This document shows, one piece after another, positions 22,536 through 32,020 of a stretch of DNA of 64,000 nt (positions within the stretch are counted from its first letter, which is position 1; each line of letters starts with the position of its first letter). The position numbers were made by a program, and so were the translations under genes. The notes below the pieces were generated by a model. The model worked only from the letters and a program-made list of their open reading frames with translations, was not told where the DNA came from and ran no database searches. The stretch comes from Variovorax paradoxus (GTDB taxonomy: Bacteria; Pseudomonadota; Gammaproteobacteria; Burkholderiales; Burkholderiaceae_C), in assembly GCF_030811855.1 (NCBI RefSeq), contig NZ_JAUSRN010000005.1:292415-356414 (forward strand). The letters run 5' to 3'.

Positions 22536-23851
22536 GCCACCTCCGCCGCCAGGCGTATTCGCCCGAGGCGCCGCGCAAGGGCCATGCCGGCCAGCGAGCA
22601 TGCCAGCGTGGCCGCCCAGGTCCAGTGCCACCCGCCGGCACGGTGAGCGACCCATGCGACCGCGGGCGGCGCCAGGAATTGCCCCAGGGACGAGGCCTGC
22701 TGCATGAGCCCGACCGTCGTGGAAACGGTGGTGGGCCCTGGCGCCAAGCGAACCCCGAGCAGGAACAGAGTGGCTGGCACCATGCCTCCGCCCAGCGAAA
22801 AAGCACAGACCGCGGCATAGCGCAGCGCTGGCGGCAGGCCGAGCGCATCGGCCCCCTGCCCCACCTGCGCGAAAGCGGCCACGCCGCCCAGCGCCATGGC
22901 AACGAAACCCCACTGCAAGAGGCGCTCCGGCGCAACGCCGCGTTGCAGCCACCGGCCGCCCGCGAGGTTGCCGACGATGTTCATCGCGGCCGCAACGGCG
23001 GTGAGCACCGCGTTCCAGCCGGTCGGCACGCCCGCGCCGGCGTAGATGGCCGGCAGGAAGCCGATCACGGCCATCCATTGCGCCGAATACACGGCGAAGC
23101 TCGACGCGACCATCCAGGGCGCGCGTGCGCCGACAGTGGCGCGCAAGCGCGACGGCCATCCGCTTGGCATGGCGCTGCCTGCCGCAACAGAACGAACTCC
23201 GTCCGCCGGCACGGCCGACCACAGCCAAAGCGCTGCAGCGGCCGAAACGGCAGAGAGCGCCCACCACCAGTCGCCCCATCCGCCCCAGGCGATCAAGGCC
23301 GGCCCCAGCAGCAGCGCGAGCGCCACGCCCAGCGGCATGTAGGCGCCCCACACGCCGAGCGCCGCCTTGTCGGCCCCCGCCGGTGTCAAGGCGCGGATCA
23401 GCCCGGGTCCCGGCATGACCGCCAGCAGAAAGCCAATGCCTTCGACGGCCCGCAGGAGCAGCAGCCATTGCACCGCGTGTGCACCGCCGAAGAGGCCCGC
23501 ACCGATGCCGCCCCCCAGAAGGCTGGCCACCGTCAGCACCACGAGTCCCGTCAGCATGCTGCGGCGCAGGCCGATGGTGTCGGCAGCCAAGCCTGCCGCC
23601 AGGCCCAGCGTCATGCTCGCCACCTGCACCAGCGAGAGCAGAAAACCCGCCTCGACGAGGCCGATGCCGAGCGAAGCCTGCAACGCCGGCACGGCGGGCG
23701 GCAGCTTGCCCAGGTGAAGCGCCGCGCTGACACCGCCCAGCACCACCGCGAAAGCAGCGGCCGGAACGCGCACGGATGCCCCCGCCGTTGGGCCCATCGG
23801 AATGCCCTCGCCCTGGCGCGCTGCGCCTTCCGAACGGCCGGAGGCGTTCAT
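22532..23851 (-). CDS. MFS transporter, CynX/NimT-like
   Basis: A 439-residue inner-membrane protein with about 12 hydrophobic segments. After an N-terminal cytoplasmic stretch of about 25 residues the first helix begins PAAAFAVVLGGVSAAL. The MFS loop 2-3 motif appears as GLAADTIGLRRSML, and the helix-4 arginine is in LLRAVEGIGFLL. The overall pattern recalls cyanate/nitroimidazole-type CynX/NimT transporters, but the substrate cannot be assigned. It overlaps the dGTPase-like gene upstream and DUF1415 downstream, both by 4 bases. Confidence 0.88.
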   Translation of the reverse strand: MNASGRSEGAARQGEGIPMGPTAGASVRVPAAAFAVVLGGVSAALHLGKLPPAVPALQASLGIGLVEAGFLLSLVQVASMTLGLAAGLAADTIGLRRSMLTGLVVLTVASLLGGGIGAGLFGGAHAVQWLLLLRAVEGIGFLLAVMPGPGLIRALTPAGADKAALGVWGAYMPLGVALALLLGPALIAWGGWGDWWWALSAVSAAAALWLWSAVPADGVRSVAAGSAMPSGWPSRLRATVGARAPWMVASSFAVYSAQWMAVIGFLPAIYAGAGVPTGWNAVLTAVAAAMNIVGNLAGGRWLQRGVAPERLLQWGFVAMALGGVAAFAQVGQGADALGLPPALRYAAVCAFSLGGGMVPATLFLLGVRLAPGPTTVSTTVGLMQQASSLGQFLAPPAVAWVAHRAGGWHWTWAATLACSLAGMALARRLGRIRLAAEVA

Positions 23852-24978
23852 GCGATGCCCCGCCGGCCGGTCAGCCGCTCATGCTCGCGCATCGCAAAGC
23901 GGTCTGTCATGCCGGCGATGTAGTCGGCGACTGAACGGTACCGGTCGCGGCGCCCGGCATAGGCGGCAGGCATTTCGCCGGGGCGCTCGAGGTAGGCCTC
24001 GAACAGCTCCCGCACCACCTGCTGCGCCTGATCGGTGGTCTGCGCGACCTGCGGATGCCGGTAGAGGTTGCGAAACAGAAAGCCCTTGAGCGCGTTGGAC
24101 TGCGCCTGCATGGTGACGCTGAAGGCCACGAGCGGCGGCGAGTTCCGTGCGTCGTCCGCATCGGCCGGCTTGGCCGTTTCGATTGCCGCGCGGGTAGCGT
24201 CGATCACGTCATAGACCTGGGCGCTCAGCATTCGACGGATCGTCTCGTAGAGCACGCGCCGCCCCTCCAGGTGCGGATATTCGGCGAGCGCCTCGCGGCG
24301 GTAGCGCTCGAACAGTTCCACCTCGCCGAGTTGCTCCACGCTGATGAGCCCTGAACGCACGCCATCGTCGATGTCGTGCGCGTTGTAGGCGATCGCGTCG
24401 GCCAGGTTGCACAGCTGCGCTTCGAGTCCCGGCTGCGTGCGGTCGAGAAAGCGCCGCGCCACGCCGTTGGGTTCGGCGGCTTCCAGGTGCTCCGCGTTGG
24501 CGCGGGAGCAATGCTTGAGGATGCCTTCACGGGTCTCGAAGCTGAGGTTCAGGCCGTCGTATTGCGGGTAGCGCAGCTCCAGAGCGTCGACCACGCGCAG
24601 GCTTTGCAGGTTGTGCTCGAAACCGCCATGGTCTTGCATGCAGGCATTGAGCGTGTCTTGTCCCGCATGGCCGAACGGCGTGTGGCCAAGATCGTGCGCA
24701 AGCGCAATCGCTTCGACCAGGTCTTCGTTGATGCGCAAGGCCCGCGCAATGGAGCGGCCCAGCTGCGCGACTTCGAGCGAATGCGTGAGCCGCGTGCGGA
24801 ACAGGTCGCCCTCATGGTTCAGGAAGACCTGGGTCTTGTAGACCAGCCGCCGAAATGCCGTGGAATGCACGATACGGTCGCGGTCGCGTTGGAAGGCATC
24901 GCGCGTGGGCGCCGGCGGCTCGGCATGGCGCCTCCCGCGAGACTGCGCAGGGTGGCAGGCATAGGCCGCAAGATTCAT
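23848..24978 (-). CDS. Deoxyguanosinetriphosphate triphosphohydrolase-like protein (HD domain)
   Basis: HD-superfamily dNTP triphosphohydrolase of 376 residues, predicted to cleave dNTPs to nucleoside and triphosphate. The metal-binding residues are His66 in THSLEVAQ and His95-Asp96 in AHDLGHTPFGHAG, with the last Asp expected in LCNLADAIAYNAHDID. It is the shorter dGTPase-like class (about 375-400 residues), not the 500-residue E. coli Dgt. The ATG at 24978 (MNLAAYACHP) is preferred over an upstream in-frame start at 25047, which would overlap aroB by 47 bases. It follows aroB by 22 bases and overlaps the MFS gene. The aroB-dgt linkage is common in betaproteobacteria. Confidence 0.92.
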   Translation of the reverse strand: MNLAAYACHPAQSRGRRHAEPPAPTRDAFQRDRDRIVHSTAFRRLVYKTQVFLNHEGDLFRTRLTHSLEVAQLGRSIARALRINEDLVEAIALAHDLGHTPFGHAGQDTLNACMQDHGGFEHNLQSLRVVDALELRYPQYDGLNLSFETREGILKHCSRANAEHLEAAEPNGVARRFLDRTQPGLEAQLCNLADAIAYNAHDIDDGVRSGLISVEQLGEVELFERYRREALAEYPHLEGRRVLYETIRRMLSAQVYDVIDATRAAIETAKPADADDARNSPPLVAFSVTMQAQSNALKGFLFRNLYRHPQVAQTTDQAQQVVRELFEAYLERPGEMPAAYAGRRDRYRSVADYIAGMTDRFAMREHERLTGRRGIA

Positions 24979-25000
24979 CGATGCACCCTGGGCGCCGAAC

Positions 25001-26113
25001 TCACTCCGCGCGGCAGCACTGTGCGAGCACTTCGCGCACGAGCGCATCGGGCGCGCTGCTGACCGCGGCCGAGCCCGGCTTGTCGATCACCACGAAGCGG
25101 ATTTCGCCCGCTTCGGATTTCTTGTCGACCCGCATCAATTCAAGGTATCGGTCCGCGCCCAGCGCAGGGCCGACGGTGGGCAGGCCGGCGCGGTCGATCA
25201 GCCGCGTGAGCCGCTCGACGAACGCTGCGTCCACCCCGCCCAGCCGCTGCGACAGGTGCGCCGCCATGACCATGCCGCAGCCGACCGCTTCGCCGTGCAG
25301 CCATTCGCCATAGCCAAGGCCCGACTCGATGGCGTGGCCGAAGGTGTGGCCGAAGTTGAGGATGGCGCGCAGACCGGTCTCGCGCTCGTCCTCTCCGACG
25401 ACCAGCGCCTTGATCTCGCAGCTGCGCTTGACGGCGTGCGCCAGCGCGGCCGGGTCGCGCGCCACCAGCGCCTCGACATTCGCCTCGATCCAGTCGAAGA
25501 ATGCCATGTCGTAGATGGGGCCGTACTTGATGACTTCAGCCAGGCCTGCGCTCAGCTCCCGCGGCGGCAGTGTCTGCAGCGTGCCCAGGTCACACACGAC
25601 GAGCTGTGGCTGGTAGAACGCGCCGATCATGTTCTTGCCCAGCGGGTGGTTGATGGCGGTCTTGCCGCCCACCGAGGAGTCGACCTGGGCCAGCAGCGTG
25701 GTCGGCACCTGCACGAAAGGCACGCCGCGCATGTAGCTGGCGGCGGCGAAGCCGGTCATGTCGCCCACCACGCCGCCGCCCAGTGCAAACAGCACCGTCT
25801 TTCGGTCGCTGCCGTGGCCGAGCAGGGCGTCGAAGATCAGGTTCAGCGTCTGCAGGTTCTTGTGCACTTCGCCGTCGGGCAACTCGAGCATGTGCACGGT
25901 GCGGAAGCCGCCGGCCAGCGCAGTGCGCAGAGCCTTGGCATAAAGCGGCGCCACGGTGGTGTTGCTGACGATCAGCGCGCTGGCGGCGGCGGGAGCCGCG
26001 GCAAAGCTCTGGGGATCGTCCAACAGGCCGGTGCCGATAAGAATCGGATAGCTGCGCTCGCCGAGCTGGATATCGACGCGTTCGGGCGGTGCGGAAGGTG
26101 CGGGCAATGACAT
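25001..26113 (-). CDS. aroB: AroB, 3-dehydroquinate synthase
   Basis: Second enzyme of the shikimate pathway, converting DAHP to 3-dehydroquinate with NAD and a divalent metal. The 370-residue protein shows the NAD-binding [19 protein letters not shown], the [19 protein letters not shown] substrate motif, and metal ligands in [18 protein letters not shown] and HGEAV. It follows aroK by 33 bases, the usual aroKB pair behind pilQ. Confidence 0.97.
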   Translation of the reverse strand: MSLPAPSAPPERVDIQLGERSYPILIGTGLLDDPQSFAAAPAAASALIVSNTTVAPLYAKALRTALAGGFRTVHMLELPDGEVHKNLQTLNLIFDALLGHGSDRKTVLFALGGGVVGDMTGFAAASYMRGVPFVQVPTTLLAQVDSSVGGKTAINHPLGKNMIGAFYQPQLVVCDLGTLQTLPPRELSAGLAEVIKYGPIYDMAFFDWIEANVEALVARDPAALAHAVKRSCEIKALVVGEDERETGLRAILNFGHTFGHAIESGLGYGEWLHGEAVGCGMVMAAHLSQRLGGVDAAFVERLTRLIDRAGLPTVGPALGADRYLELMRVDKKSEAGEIRFVVIDKPGSAAVSSAPDALVREVLAQCCRAE

Positions 26114-26146
26114 GGCAGCGAGTTTAGGCGCTGCGGCCCGGCCCGC

Positions 26147-26695
26147 TCAGGGCGTGGGTTCTTCCGGCCGGGATCCCGGCGCAACGATGCCGGCAAGCTC
26201 GAGCTGCATCACGATGATGTTGACCAGCATGGCGATCGAAGGGCGCCCGGTGTCGACCACGTCGTGGGCCGTCTCGCGGTACAGCAGATCGCGCGCATCG
26301 TGGAGTTCGCGCAAGCGCCCGAGCGGATCGGCCACCTGCAGAAGGGGCCGCTTGACGTCGTGACGCAGACGTCGGAACAGGTCTTCGGGGGAGGATCGCA
26401 GATAGATCACATGGAAGTGATCCCGCAGCTGCTTGCGGTTGGCCGCCCGCAGGACGGCGCCGCCGCCAGTGGCCAGCACCCCGTGGGCATTCGCGGCAAG
26501 GTCGGCGATGACCGACTCTTCGAGGTCGCGGAAGGCGGTTTCGCCTTCGCGGTCGAAGTAATCGCGGATCGAGCAGCCGATGCGCTGCTCGATGACATGG
26601 TCGGTATCGACGAACGGAAGGTCCAGGCGTACGCCCAAGCGCCGGCCCACTGCGGATTTGCCGGCGCCGGGCAACCCGACGAGTGCGACCGCCAC
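26147..26695 (-). CDS. aroK: AroK, shikimate kinase
   Basis: P-loop kinase that phosphorylates shikimate to shikimate-3-phosphate. The 182-residue product starts at a GTG codon, giving MAVALVGLPGAGKS with Walker A GLPGAGKS at 7-14. Substrate-binding features follow: FVDTDHVIEQRIG, the FRDLEE segment and the glycine-rich LATGGGAVL. The lid arginines are near the centre of the protein. It follows pilQ by 23 bases. No ATG lies near the family start, so the GTG is the only reasonable choice. Confidence 0.95.
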   Translation of the reverse strand: MAVALVGLPGAGKSAVGRRLGVRLDLPFVDTDHVIEQRIGCSIRDYFDREGETAFRDLEESVIADLAANAHGVLATGGGAVLRAANRKQLRDHFHVIYLRSSPEDLFRRLRHDVKRPLLQVADPLGRLRELHDARDLLYRETAHDVVDTGRPSIAMLVNIIVMQLELAGIVAPGSRPEEPTP

Positions 26696-26718
26696 GCGGT
26701 GGCTGCTACGCCCGCGCG

Positions 26719-28860
26719 TCAGCGCGCGGCGTTGCGGTCGGTAATCATCTTCGGAGTGATAAAGACGAGCATTTCGGTCTTGTTGGCAACGCGTTCGCGC
26801 TTGCGGAACAATGCACCCAGGTAGGGCACTTCACCCAGCACCGGCACGCGCGATTCGTCATTGGTTTCGGTGAGTTCGAAGATACCACCGATGACGACCG
26901 TGCCGCCGTTCTCGACCAGCACTTCGGTCTGAACGTGCTTGGTGTTGATGGCCGGACCTGCCGAGGTGTTAACGCCGCGGGCATCCTTGCTCACGTCCAG
27001 CGTGAGGATGATGTTGCCTTCGGGCGTAATCTGCGGGGTGACTTCGAGCTTCAGCACCGCCTTGCGGAACGAAATCGAGGTTGCACCGCTCGACGTGGCC
27101 TGCTGGTAGGGAATTTCTTCACCCTGCTCGATGAGCGCCTTGGTCTGGTCGGCGGTGATGACGCGCGGGCTGGACACCAGCTTGCCCTTGCCGTCGGCCT
27201 CGAGCGCCGAGATTTCGAGGTTCAGCATGCGCGAGAAGCTCGAATTGAAAAGCGAGATCGCGAAGGTGCCTGGCGAGTTGCCCGTGCCGCCGGCATCACC
27301 CGAGGGCAGGTTGATGAAGTTGGAGTTGGTCCAGGTGGTGGTGGCGGCGTTGCCGCTCGTACCCGAGGTCACCGTCGGCATCATGCCCAGGTTGGCAAAG
27401 GCGCGGTTTCCCGACGACGAAGCGAAGCGCTCGCCGGCAATGCCGCCGCCCAGCCGCACGCCCAGCGACTTGCCGAAGGTGTCGGACGCTTCCACGATCC
27501 GGGCTTCGATCAGCACTTGGCGAACAGGGATGTCGAGCTTCTGGATCAGGTCGGCCACTTGCGCCAGGCGCGAGGGGATGTCCGACACGAACAGCTGGTT
27601 GGTGCGCGCCTCCGCGATCACGCTGCCGCGCGGGCTCAGGATGCGGGTGGTGGAGCCACCACCGCCCCCGCCGCCCGAGGCGCCGGTTCCGGTCAGGCCT
27701 TGCGCAATGGCAATCGCCTTGGTGTAGTTGAGCTGGAACGACTGGGTGCGCACCGGCTCCAGGTTCTCGATTGCGGCCTTGGCCTCGAAATCGAGCTTTT
27801 CCTTGGCGTTGATTTCATCCTTGGGCGCGATCCACAGCACGCTGCCGTTCTTGCGCATGCCCAGGTTCTTCGCCTGCATGATGATGTCGAGCGCCTGGTC
27901 CCAGGGCACGTCCTTCAGCCGCAGCGTCAGCGAGCCGGTGACCGAGTCGGAAGTCACGATGTTGAAGTTCGTGAAGTCGGCAATCACCTGCAGCAGCGAG
28001 CGAATTTCAATGTTCTGGAAGTTCAGCGAGAGCTTCTCGCCGTTGTAGCCCACGCCCTGCGTCAACTTGGCCGGGTCCACCTTGCGGGCGCGGACTTCGA
28101 CCACGAACTGGTTTTCGCTCTGGTAGGCGCTGTGCTCCCAGTCGCCCTTGGCCTCGATCGTCATGCGCACGCGGTCGCCCGACTGTTGCGAAGTGATCAG
28201 CTGGACCGGCGTATTGAAGTCGGCCACGTCGAGGCGGCGGCGAAGCCCCTCCGGCAGGGTCGACTTGGTGAACTCCACGACGAGGTTCTTACCCTGCTGG
28301 CGCACATCGACGCCTACCTGGTTGTTCGGCAGATCGACGATCACGCGGCCGGTGTTGTCGGCACCCAGGCGGAAGTCGACGTCGCGCAGCGGCAGGGTGT
28401 CGCGGTTGCGGTTTTCCGCAAAGACGTTGGGTGTGGACGAAGCCAGGGCCGTGCCTGCCACCGGTTCGAGGATCACCAGCAGCGACTTGCCCTGGATCTC
28501 GGTCTTGTACGCGGTTGCCTGCTTGAGGTTCAGCACCACGCGGCTGCGTTCGCCGGCTTGAACCACGTTGACGGAACGCAGGTTGCCCTGGTTCACCTCG
28601 ATGGCGGAACGGCCGATGGCGTTTGTCACGCCCGGAAAATCAAGCGCGATGCGCGCCGGCGTCTGAACGGCAAAACCGGTCGGCACGGCCGTGAGCGGCT
28701 GCGCGAGGTCGATGCGGATCACCTCGGCGCCGGATTGCGTCGAACTGGTCACCGCTTCGATAGCGTTTTGCGCATGGGCAATCGCAAACGCGCCAAATGC
28801 CAAGAGACCCAGCCCGGCGGCTCGCAGCCGCTGTGCCATCGTTGATTTTTTGTGATTCAT
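26719..28860 (-). CDS. pilQ: PilQ, type IV pilus secretin
   Basis: Outer-membrane secretin through which the type IV pilus passes; 713 residues from the ATG at 28860. The start overlaps the pilP stop by ATGA; an upstream in-frame start at 28908 lies inside pilP. It has a signal peptide (GLGLLAFGAFAIAHAQ), two N-terminal AMIN-type beta domains for peptidoglycan binding (about 30-270), an N0/N1 region (LSLNFQNIEIRSLLQVIADF) and a C-terminal secretin domain with VPVLGEVPYLGALFR. A Gly-rich insert (GASGGGGGGGST) lies in the middle and is probably a flexible loop. Confidence 0.96.
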   Translation of the reverse strand: MNHKKSTMAQRLRAAGLGLLAFGAFAIAHAQNAIEAVTSSTQSGAEVIRIDLAQPLTAVPTGFAVQTPARIALDFPGVTNAIGRSAIEVNQGNLRSVNVVQAGERSRVVLNLKQATAYKTEIQGKSLLVILEPVAGTALASSTPNVFAENRNRDTLPLRDVDFRLGADNTGRVIVDLPNNQVGVDVRQQGKNLVVEFTKSTLPEGLRRRLDVADFNTPVQLITSQQSGDRVRMTIEAKGDWEHSAYQSENQFVVEVRARKVDPAKLTQGVGYNGEKLSLNFQNIEIRSLLQVIADFTNFNIVTSDSVTGSLTLRLKDVPWDQALDIIMQAKNLGMRKNGSVLWIAPKDEINAKEKLDFEAKAAIENLEPVRTQSFQLNYTKAIAIAQGLTGTGASGGGGGGGSTTRILSPRGSVIAEARTNQLFVSDIPSRLAQVADLIQKLDIPVRQVLIEARIVEASDTFGKSLGVRLGGGIAGERFASSSGNRAFANLGMMPTVTSGTSGNAATTTWTNSNFINLPSGDAGGTGNSPGTFAISLFNSSFSRMLNLEISALEADGKGKLVSSPRVITADQTKALIEQGEEIPYQQATSSGATSISFRKAVLKLEVTPQITPEGNIILTLDVSKDARGVNTSAGPAINTKHVQTEVLVENGGTVVIGGIFELTETNDESRVPVLGEVPYLGALFRKRERVANKTEMLVFITPKMITDRNAAR

Positions 28861-29402
28861 TTCTTCGCACTCTCTTGCAGCTGCAATGTCGCCACGCGTT
28901 CGATCCATTCACCGGCGGCGTCTTGCACGATTTCACGCAAGGCGACTTCGGTTTCGTTGATACGGGTGATGCGCCCGTAGTTGAGCCCCAGGTACTCTCC
29001 GACCCGCACCTTGTAGAGCAGCTTGTCGACCCGGACCAGCGCCACGGGCTGGCCGTTGCGGTTCATGCTGCCCACCATGGCCATGGCGTCGAGCGGGAAC
29101 GCTTCGAGCGCCTCCTTGCGGCGCACCAGTTCAGGGGCGATCAGTTCCGACGTGCTGGGCTGGTTCGAATCGCGGCGCAGCGCCTGGGTCAGCTTCAGCA
29201 GGTTGAACGGCTCGAACGCCGCCCCCTCGGTATAGGCCTGGGGCGTGAATTTCTTGGGCTCCGTGATCGGCGGCACGTTGGGCTTGACCTGGGCGCGTTG
29301 CTCGACCATCCAGCGGCGCAGGTCTTCCTGCTCCGAGTCGGCGCAGGCGCTCAGGCCCAGGGCGGCCGCGGCCAGCCACAGGAGTTTGGCGGTCGTCCTC
29401 AT
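28857..29402 (-). CDS. pilP: PilP, type IV pilus inner-membrane lipoprotein
   Basis: Lipoprotein of the PilMNOP alignment subcomplex that links the inner membrane to the PilQ secretin. The 181-residue precursor has the lipobox LSAC with the acylated Cys at residue 20. The next residues are Ala-Asp. The C-terminal beta domain has LLYKVRVGEYLGLNYGRI, typical for the family. It overlaps both neighbours by ATGA junctions. Confidence 0.95.
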   Translation of the reverse strand: MRTTAKLLWLAAAALGLSACADSEQEDLRRWMVEQRAQVKPNVPPITEPKKFTPQAYTEGAAFEPFNLLKLTQALRRDSNQPSTSELIAPELVRRKEALEAFPLDAMAMVGSMNRNGQPVALVRVDKLLYKVRVGEYLGLNYGRITRINETEVALREIVQDAAGEWIERVATLQLQESAKK

Positions 29403-30079
29403 TTCTTCGCCTTTGGCGCCGCGGCGCGTTTCTGGGCCGCCCGCTCTTCGTCATCGAGATAGCGGTAGGTGCGGGCCGTGGCATCCATCGTCAGGGTGCC
29501 TTCCTTGTCTTTTTGCGGCGTGATCGTGAGGTTGTTCAGCGTCACGATGCGCGACAGGCTCGCGATGTCGGCCGCAAAGGAGCCGATGTCGTGGTACCGG
29601 CCGGTCACGCGCACGGCGATCGGCAGTTCCGCGTAGTAGTCCTTCACCGAAACCTGTCCCGGGCGGAACAGCTCGAACTGCAGGCTGCGCCCAAGGCCGG
29701 CCTGGTTGATGTCCGACAGCAATGCGTCCATTTCTGCCTTGCTGGGCAGCTGCTTCTCGAGCAGCGTCACGTACTGCTGCACCTGCTCGCGCTGCTTCTT
29801 CAGCAGGTCGAGATTGGCGGCCAAGGCCACCTTCTTCTGGTAGTCGGCGCGCAGGGAGACTTCCTTGGCGCGCTCGCTCTCGAGCTCGTCGTTCGAATTG
29901 GTCAGCCATACGAACCACAGACCGACCAGCACCAGCGCGGTCACCGCCAGGCACAGCACGTAGCGTGGCACCGGCGGCCAACTGGCCGGGTCGTTCATGT
30001 TCAGGTTGCGGAACTGGTCGCCGAGGCCGCGCAGTGCGGCGCCGACGTCGAGCTTCTGGGAGGGGCGATTGCTTGCCAT
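29399..30079 (-). CDS. pilO: PilO, type IV pilus inner-membrane protein
   Basis: Bitopic inner-membrane protein that pairs with PilN. At 226 residues it has a short cytoplasmic N-terminus, one transmembrane helix (about 40-59, VLCLAVTALVLVGLWFVWL), a coiled coil (about 65-110) and a ferredoxin-like periplasmic domain with LPIAVRVTGRYHDIGSFAA, which is well conserved. The gene starts 6 bases after pilN and overlaps pilP. Confidence 0.95.
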   Translation of the reverse strand: MASNRPSQKLDVGAALRGLGDQFRNLNMNDPASWPPVPRYVLCLAVTALVLVGLWFVWLTNSNDELESERAKEVSLRADYQKKVALAANLDLLKKQREQVQQYVTLLEKQLPSKAEMDALLSDINQAGLGRSLQFELFRPGQVSVKDYYAELPIAVRVTGRYHDIGSFAADIASLSRIVTLNNLTITPQKDKEGTLTMDATARTYRYLDDEERAAQKRAAAPKAKK

Positions 30080-30085
30080 GATCCG

Positions 30086-30706
30086 TTACCCCTTGACCTG
30101 CTGCGCTGCGGCCAGCGCCTTGTCGGCCGCGGCCTTCTGCGCGTCGGTCGGCCGCTTCAGGCCAATGCGCATCGTGAAGTTCGCCACCCGGCGCTGATCG
30201 CGCTGGCTCAGGTTCACCGTCGCCGAAGTGATTTCGACCAGTTCGGGCTTGACCAGCCAGGGACTGTTGTTGCCCAGGTTGCGCAGCAGTTCCGACACGC
30301 GCTCGTTCGACTGCGCCATGCCTTGCAGCGTGACCGTCTGGTTGTCCTGCTTCATGCTGGTGAGATAAACGCCGTCGGGCAGCTGCCGAACCAGTTCGTT
30401 GAGCAGGTGCACGGGCAGGTTGCGGTCGCCTTGAAGGTCCTCGACCGCCTGCTGTCGTGCTCGCAGGGCCGCGATTTCCTGCTGCAGCGTCGAGATCTCC
30501 TTGATCTCGGCGTCGAGCTTGGTGATTTCAGTCTTGAGGAAATTGTTCTTCGCTTGCTGCGCCGAGATCTGGGCCTCGAACCACAGAAAGGCCAGGCCGG
30601 CGATCAGTACGCCCAGGACCGCGGCAGCGCCGAGCGTGCCGTAGAACGCCTCGCGGCGCCGCTTTCGTGCGGCCTCGCGGTGCGGAAGCAAATTGATGAG
30701 GATCAC
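30086..30706 (-). CDS. pilN: PilN, type IV pilus inner-membrane protein
   Basis: Bitopic protein whose short cytoplasmic N-terminus binds PilM. The 206-residue product starts at a GTG that overlaps the pilM stop (GTGA), giving the conserved ILINLLPHREAARKRRR that docks in PilM. A transmembrane helix follows at about 22-43, then a coiled coil and a periplasmic domain. Coupling through the GTGA junction should keep PilM and PilN levels matched. Confidence 0.95.
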   Translation of the reverse strand: MILINLLPHREAARKRRREAFYGTLGAAAVLGVLIAGLAFLWFEAQISAQQAKNNFLKTEITKLDAEIKEISTLQQEIAALRARQQAVEDLQGDRNLPVHLLNELVRQLPDGVYLTSMKQDNQTVTLQGMAQSNERVSELLRNLGNNSPWLVKPELVEITSATVNLSQRDQRRVANFTMRIGLKRPTDAQKAAADKALAAAQQVKG

Positions 30707-31782
30707 TGCACGAACCTCCGCATGGCCAGACCGCAGGAGGTCAGATAGGAAGGCGCTTCACGCCGGACCTTCTTCTCGCGGATGTTGGAGCTCAGTTCCA
30801 TGCCGTCGAAGGGATTCACGAGCGAGCAAGCAAACGAGGTCTGCCGCGTGACGGCACTGGTCAGGCTGGGCAGCGAGGCCGAGCCGCCCGCAAGCAGCAC
30901 GTAGTCCACGCGGTTGTGGGGCGTGCTGGTGAAAAAGAATTGCAGTGCACGCGCGATTTCCTGCGCAATGCTTTCCACGAACGGCTTCAAAACGCCCGAG
31001 CCGTAGTCATCGGGCAGATCGCCGCTGCGCTTCTTGGCTTCGGCCTCTTCGGCGGAAAAACCATACTGGCGCACGATCAGTTGGGTGAGCTGCGCGCCGC
31101 CAAAGGCCTGATCGCGGTCGTACAGCACTTCCTGGTTGCGCAGCACCTGCATGCTGGTGGTGAAAGCACCCACTTCGAAAAGCGCGACGACGGCATCGAC
31201 GCCCTTGCCCGGCAATTGCTCGATCAGGCGAGCAGTTGCAAGGCGGGAGGCATAGGACTCGACGTCGAGGATCACCGCCTTCAGGCCGGCCGCTTCGGCC
31301 AGGCCCTCGCGGTCCTGGACCTTTTCCTTGCGCGAAGCGGCAATCAGCACTTCAACGTCGCCGGCAGAGGCTGTGCTCTGGCCGGTCACGCAGAAGTCGA
31401 GGCTGACTTCGTCCAGCGAAAAGGGGATGTACTGGTTGGCTTCGGACTCGACCTGGATTTCGAGTTCCTGCTCGCTCATGCCGCCAGGAAGAATGATCTT
31501 CTTGGTAATGACGGCCGAAGGGGGCAGTGCCAGCGCCACGTTGCGCGTGCGGGTGCCGCTTTTGCGCACCACGCGGCGAACGGCTTCGGCCACTTCGTCG
31601 AATTTTTCGACATTGCCGTCGGTGATCCAGCCCCGCTCCAGGGGCTCGATCGCACAGCGCTCCAGAACCAGCTTGCCGCTGGCGTCACGGCCGAGCTCGA
31701 CCAGCTTGACGCTGGACGAACTGACGTCCAAGCCGAGCATGGGAGCGTTCTGACGGCGAAACAATGATCCGAAAGCAGCCAA
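30703..31782 (-). CDS. pilM: PilM, actin-like cytoplasmic type IV pilus assembly ATPase
   Basis: Actin-fold (FtsA-like) cytoplasmic protein that binds nucleotide and PilN and connects to the pilus motors. It carries LGLDVSSSSVKLVELG near the N-terminus, GAFTTSMQVL and LLAGGSASLPSL near the C-terminus. The likely start is a TTG at 31782, giving 359 residues beginning MAAFGSLFRRQ. That matches the family, and an AAGGGA site lies about 7 bases upstream. The longer frame to 31884 adds 34 atypical residues. The ATG at 31740 would remove the conserved N-terminal SLFRRQ segment. It is the first gene of the pilMNOPQ run, divergent from mrcA. Confidence 0.93.
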   Translation of the reverse strand: MAAFGSLFRRQNAPMLGLDVSSSSVKLVELGRDASGKLVLERCAIEPLERGWITDGNVEKFDEVAEAVRRVVRKSGTRTRNVALALPPSAVITKKIILPGGMSEQELEIQVESEANQYIPFSLDEVSLDFCVTGQSTASAGDVEVLIAASRKEKVQDREGLAEAAGLKAVILDVESYASRLATARLIEQLPGKGVDAVVALFEVGAFTTSMQVLRNQEVLYDRDQAFGGAQLTQLIVRQYGFSAEEAEAKKRSGDLPDDYGSGVLKPFVESIAQEIARALQFFFTSTPHNRVDYVLLAGGSASLPSLTSAVTRQTSFACSLVNPFDGMELSSNIREKKVRREAPSYLTSCGLAMRRFVQ

Positions 31783-31991
31783 GTTAGGTCCCTTTACCCC
31801 TGCATTTGTAACTATTGGAAAAAAGTGCGTTCGGTTGCATGCTAGCAGCAGGCGTTGCGGCAACCAAGCAACCCGGGTCGGCAAACCCGAGGAACGTTGT
31901 CAAAAGCTGACGTTGACGCCACATTCAGTAACTTTTGGTTTAGCCCGCAACGATGCACCTAAGTTCGTCCCGCGGCAAGGGGGCGGCTTTT

Positions 31992-31997
31992 TATAAT
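31992..31997 (+). promoter_or_regulatory. Consensus -10 box upstream of mrcA
   Basis: A perfect TATAAT lies at 31992-31997 in the 238-base divergent region between pilM and mrcA. Transcription would begin near 32004, so the GTG at 32003 could not serve and the ATG at 32021 becomes the likely start. No good -35 hexamer is seen at the matching distance (CCCGCG at 31969-31974). The rest of this spacer shows nothing recognisable except a TTGACA-like string on the minus strand at 31898-31903. Confidence 0.4.
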
Positions 31998-32020
31998 GTG
32001 CGGTGACTCTCCGGGCCCAC

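Noticed and set aside
22536..23468. N-terminal extension of DUF1415 to 502 residues
   Set aside because: The extra 311 residues are a reverse-frame reading of the MFS gene; the ATGA overlap at 22535 gives the family-length protein.
26683..28845. A 720-codon plus-strand frame opposite pilQ
   Set aside because: Same high-GC mirror effect. The composition is low-complexity and there is no start context; pilQ is intact on the other strand.
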